The notes beneath the pieces are model-generated. The model saw only the letters and a list, made by a program, of their open reading frames with translations. It did not search any database and was not told the origin of the DNA. The translations under genes were made by a program, and so were the position numbers. A stretch of DNA of 64,000 bases from Paenibacillus sp. FSL H7-0357 (lineage in GTDB: Bacteria > Bacillota > Bacilli > Paenibacillales > Paenibacillaceae): NCBI RefSeq assembly GCF_000758525.1, contig NZ_CP009241.1, positions 6,696,001-6,760,000 on the forward strand, given 5' to 3'. Positions 42,939 through 51,873 of this stretch are shown piece after piece. Every line of letters starts with the position of its first letter. The stretch's first letter is position 1.

Positions 42939-44642
42939 CTATTTCTTCCCCTTCCAGCTATCCTTCAGTGGAACAATTCTGTTGAATACCAGCCGGTCTT
43001 CGCCGCTGTGCTTGCTGTCGGCACAGAAATATCCATGGCGCATAAATTGGAATTTCGCCTCCGGCAATGCCCCTTCCACAAATGGCTCCAACAGGCAATT
43101 CTTCAGAAGCTTCACCGAATCCGGGTTAATGACATCTCCCCATGTCCCGGTATCTCCCTTAGGACCCTCGTTGTCTTTGAGCAGCTTCTCGTACAGATAT
43201 ACATCTGCCCGAATGCCGTGACCGGCAGATACCCAGTGGAGCGTTCCTTTCACTTTCCGCCCGTTACAGCCGCTTCCGCTCTTCGTTTCAATGTCATAGG
43301 TACAGCGCAGCTCAGTGATCTCCCCCGTTGCCGCGTCCTTGATCACTTCATTGCATTTGATAATGTAAGCCCCCTTCAGCCGCACCTCTCCGCCCGTCGT
43401 CAGACGGCGAAAGCCCGGAGACGGTTCTTCCATGAAATCCTCCCGCTCGATATATACGACTCCGGAGAAAGGGACCTTTCTTGTGCCTAGCTCTGGATTC
43501 TCACTGTTGTTATCTATATCCAGCAATTCAAAGTTCTCTCCGGCTTGCCCGGCATAATTGGTGATCACAACCTTTAAAGGATCAAGCACCGCCATTACAC
43601 TAGGCGCTTTGGCTTTCAAGTCCTGTCTCAGGCTATGCTCCAGCATCGAGAAGTCAACCATTGTCTGATTTCTGACCATGCCAATCCCCATCACAAAGCT
43701 CTTGATGCTCTCCGGCGTAAACCCTCTTCTCCGCAGTCCGCGAAGCGTGGGCAGTCTTGGATCATCCCAGCCTTCCACATAATTGCCGGCAACCAGCTGC
43801 CGGAGATAACGTTTGCTGGTGACAACACCGGTCAGGTTAACCCTGCCAAATTCCCTTTGTTTGGGCGCCTCGGCGGTCTCCAGCTCATTCAGCACCCATT
43901 CGTACAACGGCCGGTGATCCTTGAATTCCAGAGAGCACAAGGAATGTGTTACGCCTTCAATGGCGTCTTGAATGGGATGGGCAAAATCATACAGCGGATA
44001 AATGCACCACGCCTCCCCTGTCCGGTAATGTTCGGCATGAATGATTCTGTACAGTATGGGGTCCCTCAGATTGATGTTGGGCGAGCCCATATCTATTTTG
44101 GCCCGCAGCACCCTGGACCCCGAAGGATACTCACCGTTTCTCATTCCGCTGAACAGGCTCAGATTCTCTTCCACCGTGCGCTCCCGGTAAGGGCTGTTCG
44201 TTCCCGGTTCGGTTAAAGTCCCTCTGAAGGCGGTGACCTGCTCAGGAGACAAATCACAGACATAGGCTTTGCCCTTGCGGATCAAGGCCACCGCGCTGCT
44301 GTAGATTTGCTCCGAATAGTCGGAGCCGTAATAAATATGCTCACCCGGGCTGCAGCCCAGCCACTCGATATCTTCAATGATGGCCTTCACATATTCCATA
44401 TCTTCTTTCAGCGGGTTGGTATCATCAAAGCGCAGATTAAATACTCCATTGAATCTGCGGGCCATGTCATAGTTGGTATGAATCGCAAACGCGCTGCCGA
44501 TATGAAGATACCCGTTCGGCTCCGGGGGAAACCTTGTGCAGACCGCTCTGCTGTAGACGCCGCCCTCCACATCTTCCCTGATCAGTTTCTCCATATAGTT
44601 CTCTTCATTCTTCTCTTCTGGCATCTCATTTACATTACTCAT
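42939..44642 (-). CDS. glnS: Glutaminyl-tRNA synthetase
   Basis: About 567 residues, the usual length. The class I signature is PEPNGYLHIGSAFAIH, the KMSKS-equivalent is VVTSKRYLRQLV, and FDDTNPLKE and the tRNA-Gln-like catalytic-domain motif GAWCIYPLYDFAHPIQDAIEGVTHS are present, followed by the two anticodon-binding beta-barrels. It charges tRNA-Gln directly, which many Firmicutes instead do through GatCAB. The frame continues to 44720 inside the T-box leader, but the ATG at 44642 has AGGAGGG seven bases upstream. The T-box leader upstream should regulate it by tRNA-Gln charging. Confidence 0.96.
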   Translation of the reverse strand: MSNVNEMPEEKNEENYMEKLIREDVEGGVYSRAVCTRFPPEPNGYLHIGSAFAIHTNYDMARRFNGVFNLRFDDTNPLKEDMEYVKAIIEDIEWLGCSPGEHIYYGSDYSEQIYSSAVALIRKGKAYVCDLSPEQVTAFRGTLTEPGTNSPYRERTVEENLSLFSGMRNGEYPSGSRVLRAKIDMGSPNINLRDPILYRIIHAEHYRTGEAWCIYPLYDFAHPIQDAIEGVTHSLCSLEFKDHRPLYEWVLNELETAEAPKQREFGRVNLTGVVTSKRYLRQLVAGNYVEGWDDPRLPTLRGLRRRGFTPESIKSFVMGIGMVRNQTMVDFSMLEHSLRQDLKAKAPSVMAVLDPLKVVITNYAGQAGENFELLDIDNNSENPELGTRKVPFSGVVYIEREDFMEEPSPGFRRLTTGGEVRLKGAYIIKCNEVIKDAATGEITELRCTYDIETKSGSGCNGRKVKGTLHWVSAGHGIRADVYLYEKLLKDNEGPKGDTGTWGDVINPDSVKLLKNCLLEPFVEGALPEAKFQFMRHGYFCADSKHSGEDRLVFNRIVPLKDSWKGKK

Positions 44643-44698
44643 AGCTAAACCCTCCTGTGTGTGTGCAATAACCGCTCCTAAATAGTAATTCTGCGCAA

Positions 44699-44980
44699 CA
44701 AAAAAGAACCTCACCTCCAAGACTTTGCGTCTTGGGGACGAGATTCTCGCGGTACCACCCCAGGTTTATTAATATGTCGCCATATTAAACTCATCAAGTA
44801 CGGCATTGCTGAAAGCAAGGCTTATACTCTAGCTCTGTAACAGGAGCACCTGTCGTACCATCCCCGGCTGCCGGTTCCGATACGCCGCTCAGAGGCTTGT
44901 TTCAACAAAACATTCCCTGCCCCTTTTCAGCATCCGGGGCTCTCTGTGAAGGAATGAAATTATCTACTCTTCTCATCATC
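44699..44980 (-). promoter_or_regulatory. T-box riboswitch leader of glnS
   Basis: The T-box sequence GGGGTGGTACCGCG lies at 44748-44761. The terminator follows at 44699-44744: GAATCTCGTCCCCAAGAC pairs imperfectly with GTCTTGGAGGTGAGGTTC, then a run of T. Stem I begins near 44980 with GATGAGAAGAGTAGAT, and CATTCC/GGAATG forms a helix above the specifier loop. The triplet CAA at 44897-44899, followed by G, is the best specifier candidate and fits glutamine. Specifier assignment is by eye. Confidence 0.9.
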
Positions 44981-45037
44981 GCGTGTCATTATTTTGTATA
45001 GAATACCAAACAATCCCTGCCCCTGTAAAGAGGCGGC

Positions 45038-46594
45038 TTACCCTTCACTGAGCGCGGCCAGCAGGTCCAAGGCTTCCTCATGTTCCGGCTCCAGGACAAG
45101 GGCTTTGCGTGTATAATCCAGTGCCGCCTCCAGATCCTCCAGCTCATAGCTGCAAATCGCCAGACAATAGAGCACTGTAATTACCGGCTCTTCCTCACTC
45201 TCATGAAGCGAGCGTTCCAGGAACATGCGGGCATCGCGGTACATATCCATTTCAAACAGCAGCAGTCCGCTGTCCAGCGCCAGATCATACCTCTGGGGCA
45301 TTGGGTAATATCCTGCCCACATCTGCTGTATGCCATGCTGGAGATCCAGCAGTTCTTCGTCATTCGCATCCTCCAGCAGGCTGGAAATACGCTCAGCGCT
45401 CTGGATGAACAGCTCAGCATCATATCCGCCGAGACGCCAGAAAGCGAGAATTTGCTGCAGCCCGATGCTATCGAAGTTCTGATCCACCCATACCTTCAGG
45501 CTGAAGAAGTCATCCGGTCCGAACCGGTCGACAAATCTCCGGTAAGCCAGCCGGGTATGCACATGGCTCGCCGGATCTTTAAGCTTCAGAATACAGCCAA
45601 CGTTCAGGTTCTTATAATGATGCGGGGTGAACAGCGAAAGTGCACCCTTTTGCTCAAAAAAGTACTGCATCGCGTGATAATTGGCCGTTAAGGAGATACT
45701 TCCGTGATGCATCAGTTTAGGGGGCTCTGCAAACTCCCAGTTCTCCAGCCGGTGATCGCCCTTGTCGGCGGTCAACAGCAGAAAGCCCGCTTGGGACAGA
45801 CTGTCCAGCCGTTCCATACAAGCCAGCGCCGTAGCCGGGAATAGAATATGGGTATCCTCCAGCTTCTCCCGGTAGTAGTCCGCCACCACGTGATACGGAT
45901 ACGACTTCTCTTCATACCCGGCTGCACGGCTGTAATGATATTCCGGAATGATCCCCTTCAGCACCTCTGAAGTTCCCATCGACTCGGCTTCCTCCGGATA
46001 CTTTAGGGAAACCTCGCATTCATAAATTTTGCCTTCGTCGATATAGAGCAGTTCTTGCTGAATGCTGTCAAAGAAATAGTTGGCGATTACCAGCAGCGGC
46101 TGCTTCAGTCCGCCCACCTGGATCACGTTGCCGCTGTGCGTCAGGTGCAGCTCGGTATCATGGACCGCGTCAAAGCGCGCGAAATCAAGGATTCCCTGCT
46201 GAACAAAAGGGATCAGGCCGGGATGCTGCTGCCAGCCGGCAATATTTTTGACCGGCAGATCGCTCATTACATATTGGAATGGAGGCAGCTTAATCCCCGC
46301 ATAGTCGATCAATTCGCTTAGCTTCTGCAGCACCTGGAAGGCTAGTCTGCCTGCCCCCGCACCCATTTCCAGAATAATAACCGGCTCATCGGTCTGGCCA
46401 AGTGCATAACGGTCTTGCAGGAAGCCGAAGATCATCTCAGCATAGGCTGTTCCGATCATCGGGTTGCTCGTAATATATTGCGGAACCTGGTCGTTTTTCC
46501 AGGCTTGCAAGCCCAATTCCTCGTAATATGACCGCTGCAGCTCCCAAATCGGCGCTTCACTAAAGCGGTAGCGTTGTTGTTCGCTATTCGTCAT
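45038..46594 (-). CDS. SAM-dependent methyltransferase-like protein (MidA/NDUFAF7-like) with C-terminal TPRs
   Basis: A 518-residue cytosolic protein. The N-terminal half has a methyltransferase motif I, VIILEMGAGAGRLAFQVL near residue 72, preceded by TSNPMIGTAYAEMI and followed by QYVMSDLP and LLVIANYFFDSI. This layout resembles the MidA/NDUFAF7 arginine methyltransferase family. Residues about 420-518 look like TPR repeats (DLALDSGLLLFEMDMYRDARMFLERSL, LEAALDYTRKALVLEPEHEEAL), suggesting a protein substrate or complex. A weak AGGTTTAG site precedes the ATG. No neighbour clarifies its role. Confidence 0.75.
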   Translation of the reverse strand: MTNSEQQRYRFSEAPIWELQRSYYEELGLQAWKNDQVPQYITSNPMIGTAYAEMIFGFLQDRYALGQTDEPVIILEMGAGAGRLAFQVLQKLSELIDYAGIKLPPFQYVMSDLPVKNIAGWQQHPGLIPFVQQGILDFARFDAVHDTELHLTHSGNVIQVGGLKQPLLVIANYFFDSIQQELLYIDEGKIYECEVSLKYPEEAESMGTSEVLKGIIPEYHYSRAAGYEEKSYPYHVVADYYREKLEDTHILFPATALACMERLDSLSQAGFLLLTADKGDHRLENWEFAEPPKLMHHGSISLTANYHAMQYFFEQKGALSLFTPHHYKNLNVGCILKLKDPASHVHTRLAYRRFVDRFGPDDFFSLKVWVDQNFDSIGLQQILAFWRLGGYDAELFIQSAERISSLLEDANDEELLDLQHGIQQMWAGYYPMPQRYDLALDSGLLLFEMDMYRDARMFLERSLHESEEEPVITVLYCLAICSYELEDLEAALDYTRKALVLEPEHEEALDLLAALSEG

Positions 46595-46751
46595 GTTCTC
46601 TAAACCTGCTCTCTATAATTCTTGTTGAATATTAATAATTATATCCAATATCATGTCCAGTGTCCCACATTCCGCTGCCATTCATAAAAATCGGCTTCCG
46701 GCATATATATTCCCATTGATGTATTTTCGGATATGGAAAGGAGCTTAATCT

Positions 46752-47951
46752 ATGGATTCCACTGAACAGGATTCAGCCGGAACAATGAAAATCCCCCAGC
46801 CGATAAGAAGCGACGGTGCAGGCAATATCGACCGCGGGCCGCGCGATATTATGCGGGACCGCGAGAACCCGGATATGTTCGTTCCTCCCCCCACGGACAA
46901 CGGACTGATTCCGAATCTGAAGTTTTCCTTCTCCGATGCCCATATGCAGCTGAACTGCGGCGGCTGGTCACGGGAAGTTACGGTAAGGGAACTGCCTGTC
47001 GCCACGACTCTGGCAGCGGTCAATATGAGCCTGACGCCCGGCGGAGTGCGGGAGCTGCACTGGCATCAGCAGGCGGAATGGTCTTATATGCTGATCGGGA
47101 GCGCGCGGATCACCTCCGTGGATCAGAACGGCCGCAACTTCATTGCCGACATCGGCCCCGGAGATCTATGGTATTTCCCTCCGGGTATTCCGCATTCCAT
47201 TCAAGGACTTGCCGAAGGCTGCGAATTCCTGCTCGTCTTTGATGATGGCAGCTTCTCGGATTTGAATACACTGTCGATCTCCGATTGGTTCGCCCATACG
47301 CCCAAGGAAGTCCTGGCGGCGAATTTCGGCGTGCCCGCTGCCGCCTTTGACTGCATACCGAACGATCAGGTCTATATCTATCAGGATCAGGTGCCTGGTA
47401 CAATACAGAGTCAAAAGGTGCAATCGCCTTATGGGGAAATCCCGCTGAGCTTTAAACATCAATTATTGGCCCAGCCTCCACTGAAGACCCCGGGAGGAAG
47501 TGTAAGAATCGTCGACTCCTCCAATTTTCCGATCTCCCGGACCATTGCCGCGGCACTGGTGGAGATTGAACCCGGGGCCATGCGGGAACTGCACTGGCAC
47601 CCGAATAATGATGAGTGGCAATATTATCTTGCCGGGCAAGGACGGATGACCGTCTTCGGGGGAAACGGCGCAGCCCGTACCTTCAATTATAGAGCCGGAG
47701 ACGTTGGGTATGTCCCTTTTGCTTATGGACATTATATCCAGAATACCGGCACAGACACGCTCTGGTTTCTGGAAATGTTCAAAAGCGACCGCTTCGCCGA
47801 CGTCTCCCTGAACCAGTGGATGGCCCTGACTCCCCATCAGCTGGTGGGCAGCAATCTGAATGCCGGGCCGGAGCTGCTAAATGCATTGCGTAAGGTGAAA
47901 TGGCCTGTAGTGGAATATCCGGGCTACGGATTCCCGAAACGCGAGGAGTAA
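46752..47951 (+). CDS. oxdC: Oxalate decarboxylase-family bicupin
   Basis: A 399-residue protein with two cupin domains. Each has a full manganese site: HWHQQAEW with a downstream Glu and His in the first domain, and [12 protein letters not shown] with GHYIQNT in the second. The family converts oxalate to formate and CO2, consuming a proton, and is linked to acid stress. The flexible lid that reads SENST in Bacillus OxdC reads SDLNT here (after DDGSF), so the acid Glu is replaced by Asp or lost; this could shift activity between decarboxylase and oxidase. AAGGAG precedes the ATG. A single-gene unit with its own terminator. Confidence 0.9.
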   Translation: MDSTEQDSAGTMKIPQPIRSDGAGNIDRGPRDIMRDRENPDMFVPPPTDNGLIPNLKFSFSDAHMQLNCGGWSREVTVRELPVATTLAAVNMSLTPGGVRELHWHQQAEWSYMLIGSARITSVDQNGRNFIADIGPGDLWYFPPGIPHSIQGLAEGCEFLLVFDDGSFSDLNTLSISDWFAHTPKEVLAANFGVPAAAFDCIPNDQVYIYQDQVPGTIQSQKVQSPYGEIPLSFKHQLLAQPPLKTPGGSVRIVDSSNFPISRTIAAALVEIEPGAMRELHWHPNNDEWQYYLAGQGRMTVFGGNGAARTFNYRAGDVGYVPFAYGHYIQNTGTDTLWFLEMFKSDRFADVSLNQWMALTPHQLVGSNLNAGPELLNALRKVKWPVVEYPGYGFPKREE

Positions 47952-47959
47952 CAACAAAT

Positions 47960-47997
47960 AAGGAACGGCTAGGACAATGCTGTCCAGGCCGTTCCTT
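47960..47997 (+). terminator. Intrinsic terminator after oxdC
   Basis: AAGGAACGGC and GCCGTTCCTT form the base stem, with a smaller GGACA/TGTCC stem inside, followed by ATTATT. It also faces the convergent WG-repeat gene. Confidence 0.75.
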
Positions 47998-48016
47998 ATT
48001 ATGCAGATTGATGATT

Positions 48017-49129
48017 TTATTTGGCTAATCCTTGTTTGGTCAGAATATAACCTGTTCCTTGAGCAGTCATCCCCACGGCATAGCCGCCACTGAACGATGA
48101 GGATTCTCCCGTATAGATAAGCTTGGTCAGCAGTTCGCCCTTGGTGTTGATGTAACCATATTTGTCTTTGGAATTGTCGGCCGGGTTGCTGATGCCAACT
48201 AAAGCTATGCCTTCTTTGAACGAAAAGGCTCTATTGTATTTCTGGTAACCGATGACCAGCTTGCCTTGTTTATTGATGAAGCCAACTTTACCTGCAGAAT
48301 TGTATACGCTGGCCAGGCCTTCACTGAAATCACCGGTATTCTCATATTGAAAAGGAAGGCTGAGCTTGCCCTGCTTGTTAATAAATCCCCATTTGCCCTT
48401 CGCATTCATCACGGACGCCAGTCCTTCTGAGAAGTCGCTTCCCCCTTTGTACTTAAACGGAATCACTGTTTTTCCCGCCGTATTGATATATCCGTACAGC
48501 CCCGCACTGTTCTTCACAAGAGCCAAACCTTGGGAGTATCCTCTCGCTTCGGTGTATTGATAGGGAATAACCAGTTTGCCGGAAGTATTGATAAATCCGA
48601 TCTTCCCGCCCTTTGGCGCGTAAGCTAATGCCAGTCCGTCCGAAAAATAAAATTCCGAGCTATATTTCTCCGTTAGTGTAGTAACCACCTTGCCTGCCCG
48701 GTCAATAAGGGCTTCGCCCGCCCCCTCTGCAAGCACCACATGGGCTACACCACCCGACAGATTTCCGGCGGATGCATATTGGCAGGGAATGGCTACAACT
48801 CCCTTCGTGTTAATATAGCCATACCGTCCGGTTGCCGAATCCATCACAACAGCCCGCTGCTCAGCAAAGTCTGTTACTGGCACTATTCCCTCCGGGAGGA
48901 CAAAAGCCTGTTTGCCGGTACGATCATAATAAACAAGATCTCCAGCGGCCTGCACTGCAAGCAGCAGCCCATGATGAAACTCTGCGTCACTGTTTGGCTT
49001 AGCGGTATCAAAGTCAAACGACGTTTGGGAGACATCAATCTGTGCCGGAGAAGGAGCTGCCCATCCGGTTCCCGCAATTGCGGTGGTAAGACTCAAAGTC
49101 AATAATGCCATTCCGATTCTTTTGAACAT
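48017..49129 (-). CDS. Exported WG-repeat protein
   Basis: About 370 residues. A signal peptide ends near residue 24 (AIAGTGWAAPSPA), followed by about eight WG/KWG-type repeats of roughly 38-45 residues with the pattern GYINTKGKxVIPxxY-xxxxxFSEGLAxV. These repeats form small all-beta units of unknown general function. The frame extends to 49222 in the same strand, but the ATG at 49129 has GGAGG eight bases upstream and starts the signal peptide. It is convergent with oxdC and has no evident partner. Confidence 0.88.
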   Translation of the reverse strand: MFKRIGMALLTLSLTTAIAGTGWAAPSPAQIDVSQTSFDFDTAKPNSDAEFHHGLLLAVQAAGDLVYYDRTGKQAFVLPEGIVPVTDFAEQRAVVMDSATGRYGYINTKGVVAIPCQYASAGNLSGGVAHVVLAEGAGEALIDRAGKVVTTLTEKYSSEFYFSDGLALAYAPKGGKIGFINTSGKLVIPYQYTEARGYSQGLALVKNSAGLYGYINTAGKTVIPFKYKGGSDFSEGLASVMNAKGKWGFINKQGKLSLPFQYENTGDFSEGLASVYNSAGKVGFINKQGKLVIGYQKYNRAFSFKEGIALVGISNPADNSKDKYGYINTKGELLTKLIYTGESSSFSGGYAVGMTAQGTGYILTKQGLAK

Positions 49130-49382
49130 GTCTGAAAGCCTCCACTTCCTTATTTTACCTAATATATAGACGTGTTGATTATGGAAAAAGTTTCGTTGAC
49201 TGTTGTGCAGCTTCTGTTGCATTCAATGTTAATTGGCCAAAGTTGCTGTATGAATTATTTATTTCGTGAAGTACTAACAGCGTGTAGGAGCTCATATTCT
49301 GATAATGGGGAGCGAAGCAGCATCTTGGAGAGGAGATGCCGGTCCGAAGAGCCATTCTTTCACAGGAATGGAGGTCGGACTC

Positions 49383-49463
49383 ATGAGTACAGATCAGCTC
49401 ATTGCACTGCTCGTTCTTGTCATTATGATCGTACAGCTCGCCGTCAATAAGGGGAAATTCTAA
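49383..49463 (+). CDS. 26-residue hydrophobic peptide, type I toxin-like
   Basis: A short frame: MSTDQLIALLV start, a continuous hydrophobic helix of about 17 residues, then a Lys-rich end (NKGKF). This is the make-up of holin-like and BsrG/TxpA-type membrane toxins. A good GGAGG lies eight bases upstream. The hairpin CCATTC-TTTCACAG-GAATGG directly precedes and touches this ribosome site, and GGTCCGA upstream can pair with TCGGAC after it. A strong terminator follows 20 bases after the stop. The short frame, strong translation signals and terminator support a real gene; the toxin role is inference, and no antisense promoter was clearly found. Confidence 0.55.
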   Translation: MSTDQLIALLVLVIMIVQLAVNKGKF

Positions 49464-49691
49464 AGAAATGCACTCCTGAATCCGCTTGCTGCCCGGGGTA
49501 TCACTGGGGCAGCAGGCTTTTTTTCTGATAACAATCTGCCGGACACCGGACAAGCTTCTCGAACAGCGGTTAGCTCAAGCTCGCATTCGCTTAATCTGCA
49601 CTTCCACAAAAATCCGCATCTTTTTCACTTACTAAAGTTGAGAAACATTAAAAAGTATAGTAATATAAAAAGATGAAGGAGGCGGATTACA
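49464..49691. other. Intergenic region after the small peptide gene
   Basis: Holds the terminator at 49484-49525 and then about 150 bases leading to the second monooxygenase gene, with an AT-rich stretch from 49630 that probably carries its promoter. No further gene was seen. The 250 bases before the peptide gene (49130-49382) likewise hold only leader-like sequence. Confidence 0.5.
49484..49525 (+). terminator. Intrinsic terminator of the small peptide gene
   Basis: GCTTGCTGCCC (49484-49494) pairs with GGGCAGCAGGC (49507-49517) with one G-U pair, followed by seven T residues. Confidence 0.9.
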
Positions 49692-50753
49692 ATGGCCCAA
49701 ATGGATAATAGTATGGAGATAGGAATCAGCACTTTTTTGGAAACTACGCCCGACCCGGTGACCGGCAAGGTGATGAGCCATGCGGAAAGACTGCGCGAAG
49801 CGGTCGAAGAAATTGTTCTCGCCGATCAGGTCGGCCTTGATGTATATGGAATAGGCGAGCATCACCGTGCAGATTACGCGGGCAGCTCTCCCGCGGTTGT
49901 ACTCGCGGCAGCTGCGGCTATGACGAAGCAGATCAGATTAACCAGTGCTGTTACCGTTCTGTCCTCAGATGATCCGGTTCGCGTCTATCAAGCCTTTTCT
50001 ACCCTGGATGGCATTTCGAACGGAAGAGCGGAGATTATGGCAGGCCGGGGGTCGTTTATTGAATCCTTCCCCTTGTTCGGCTACAGCCTGGAGGATTATG
50101 ACGAATTATTTGAAGAGAATCTGGAGCTGCTGCTGGCAATCCGCGCATCAGAGAAGGTAACCTGGCGCGGCGGCCATCGTCCGGCCATCGATAACCTTGC
50201 AGTATACCCCCGCTCCGTTCAGGACCCGCTGCCGGTCTGGATCGCCACCGGGGGAAATCCGGAGTCGGCGATCCGCGCAGGGACGCTGGGGCTTCCGGTC
50301 GCTTTCGCCATCATTGGCGGAATGCCGGAGCGGTTTGCTCCGCTAGTGAAGCTTTACAAAGATGCCGCCGCACGCGCCGGTCATGATCCTAGCAAGCTGC
50401 AGATTGCCACACATTCACACGGCTTTGTCGGGGAAACCACCGAGCAGGCCGCAGCCTTGTTCTATCCTTCCACCCAGGCCCAAATGAATGTCATTGGCCG
50501 GGAACGGGGCTGGAGCCAGCCGTACAACCGCGCAGCGTATGATGATGCCCGCAGCCTGCGTGGAGCTCTATATGTCGGTGACTCCGAATATGTCGCCGAG
50601 AAGATTATTTTGCTGCATAAGAACCTGGGCGTTACACGTTTCTTCCTTCACGTCAATGTCGGCACCATGCCGCACCGTGAGGTCATGCGCGCCATCGAGC
50701 TGCTCGGCACCAAGGTTGCGCCAATCGTGCGCAAGGAGCTTGCCCGCGGCTAA
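49692..50753 (+). CDS. Luciferase-like (LLM class) flavin-dependent monooxygenase 2
   Basis: A 353-residue paralogue of the enzyme at 29449. Shared motifs are [57 protein letters not shown] and [19 protein letters not shown]. It starts [14 protein letters not shown], lacking the longer N-terminus of the other copy. GGAGG lies ten bases before the ATG. FMNH2-dependent oxidation of an organic substrate is expected; no flavin reductase or transporter is nearby, and it stands alone with its own terminator. Divergence within the window suggests a different substrate rather than recent duplication. Confidence 0.9.
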   Translation: MAQMDNSMEIGISTFLETTPDPVTGKVMSHAERLREAVEEIVLADQVGLDVYGIGEHHRADYAGSSPAVVLAAAAAMTKQIRLTSAVTVLSSDDPVRVYQAFSTLDGISNGRAEIMAGRGSFIESFPLFGYSLEDYDELFEENLELLLAIRASEKVTWRGGHRPAIDNLAVYPRSVQDPLPVWIATGGNPESAIRAGTLGLPVAFAIIGGMPERFAPLVKLYKDAAARAGHDPSKLQIATHSHGFVGETTEQAAALFYPSTQAQMNVIGRERGWSQPYNRAAYDDARSLRGALYVGDSEYVAEKIILLHKNLGVTRFFLHVNVGTMPHREVMRAIELLGTKVAPIVRKELARG

Positions 50754-50777
50754 GTCAATCCTATTAAGTTCTCATAC

Positions 50778-50833
50778 AAAAGGGATGTCCGGTAAGCCAG
50801 GAAATACGTGGCCGCCCAGACATCCCTTTTTTT
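50778..50833 (+). terminator. Intrinsic terminator after monooxygenase 2
   Basis: AAAAGGGATGTC pairs with GACATCCCTTTT around a partly structured 29-base loop, followed by further T residues. Confidence 0.8.
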
Positions 50834-50856
50834 GGGGGTATAAGAATCCATCCTTA

Positions 50857-51291
50857 TCAGCCGCCTACGGAATCAAACACGGCTGATTTTCCGTTTTTGT
50901 GAATCTGTATACTCCCATAGTCCTGGGCATTGCCCAGCTCGAAAATCCTCATTCCCTCCAATCTTTTATCCTGATAGTCCATCGTCCCGAGTTCTTCAAG
51001 GTTTATTGTGAGCGTCTGATCTTCCGCCTCTGCTTGCAGCGAATTCAGAAATTGGGCTTCCTCTCCTTGAATTACGCTTGAATAATTAACAATCAGGTAC
51101 TGATCTTCAGCGGCCGGAGAATATAAATACAACCCATTCTTTTCTTTGATCTGCTCAACAAAGCTCTTTGCCCCGTTACCTAGCTGCTCCAGCTTCACTT
51201 CATGTACCGGCTCGGCGTCAGTACGGCTGCATCCCGCTAATACCATTACGATAATGGAACAAAGGTATAATAAAGTGCCAGCTTTCTTCAT
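50857..51291 (-). CDS. Small putative lipoprotein
   Basis: A 144-residue exported protein with a lipoprotein signal ending at VLAGC (Cys about residue 21), then a mixed alpha/beta domain of about 120 residues with QYLIVNYSSVIQGEEAQFL and KRLEGMRIFELGNAQDYGSIQIHKNGK. I recognise no family; the pattern resembles small exported proteins found in Paenibacillus and Bacillus. It converges with the monooxygenase gene across the terminator at 50778. Confidence 0.7.
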   Translation of the reverse strand: MKKAGTLLYLCSIIVMVLAGCSRTDAEPVHEVKLEQLGNGAKSFVEQIKEKNGLYLYSPAAEDQYLIVNYSSVIQGEEAQFLNSLQAEAEDQTLTINLEELGTMDYQDKRLEGMRIFELGNAQDYGSIQIHKNGKSAVFDSVGG

Positions 51292-51414
51292 GATTTAACA
51301 ACTCCCGATTTCCTTGATTTCCTGATTTCCTTCATAAGCTTTAATAAAGTTCATTCATTCCCAGATTATTCGCGAAAAACCCGCAGCAAGTACGGGTTCA
51401 GGTTATCAACTAAT

Positions 51415-51837
51415 CTACAATCTGCAAACAGTGATTTGTATAGGGGTGTCCTTAAATTCTTTCATTATGATCTCTTTTACTTTTTCCCATTGCAATTTAT
51501 CCAGGCCGCAGCCAATTTCAGGCATAGCTATTTGATTGACGGCTTCCTGCAGACATATTTCCTTCATTGCTCTTAAGGACAACGTTAACGTATCATAAGT
51601 AGGCTTCTGCCAGTACTTTGACTTCGTTATCAAGTTAAACACTCGCTCCACTTTGTAACATTCACCTACGAGTAATTCATTCCTGTTGGCCTTCTCTTGA
51701 AGGGAGGACAGCTTGAATCTTTTCCTAAACTGTACAGCAATTCCAGCCCCCATCTTAGCATCCGCTGAAATACAATGGGCCAGACAGTAATCTTCCGGCA
51801 TTGAAAACAAGTCTTTCTTTATCTCCTGAAATTCCAT
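51415..51837 (-). CDS. Macrodomain ADP-ribose hydrolase, TARG1-like
   Basis: A 140-residue stand-alone macrodomain with clear resemblance to human TARG1 (OARD1): LAHCISADAKMGAGIAVQFRKRF near 19-41, NLITKSKYWQKPTYDTL near 68-84, and MPEIGCGLDKLQWEKV near 105-120. The two TARG1 catalytic residues correspond to Lys72 and Asp113, and both are kept. Such enzymes remove ADP-ribose from glutamate, or from DNA bases in DarTG systems. GGAG lies nine bases before the ATG at 51837; the ATG at 51843 is too close. The gene follows an unknown gene by 36 bases. No ADP-ribosyltransferase is recognised beside it. Confidence 0.85.
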   Translation of the reverse strand: MEFQEIKKDLFSMPEDYCLAHCISADAKMGAGIAVQFRKRFKLSSLQEKANRNELLVGECYKVERVFNLITKSKYWQKPTYDTLTLSLRAMKEICLQEAVNQIAMPEIGCGLDKLQWEKVKEIIMKEFKDTPIQITVCRL

Positions 51838-51873
51838 CGGCATTCACTCCGTGCAAGGATATAGTGAAATCTA

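Noticed and set aside
49172..49450. A 92-codon frame overlapping the small peptide gene
   Set aside because: It lacks a ribosome site and its translation is Arg- and Cys-rich without structure, while the 26-codon frame has strong signals.
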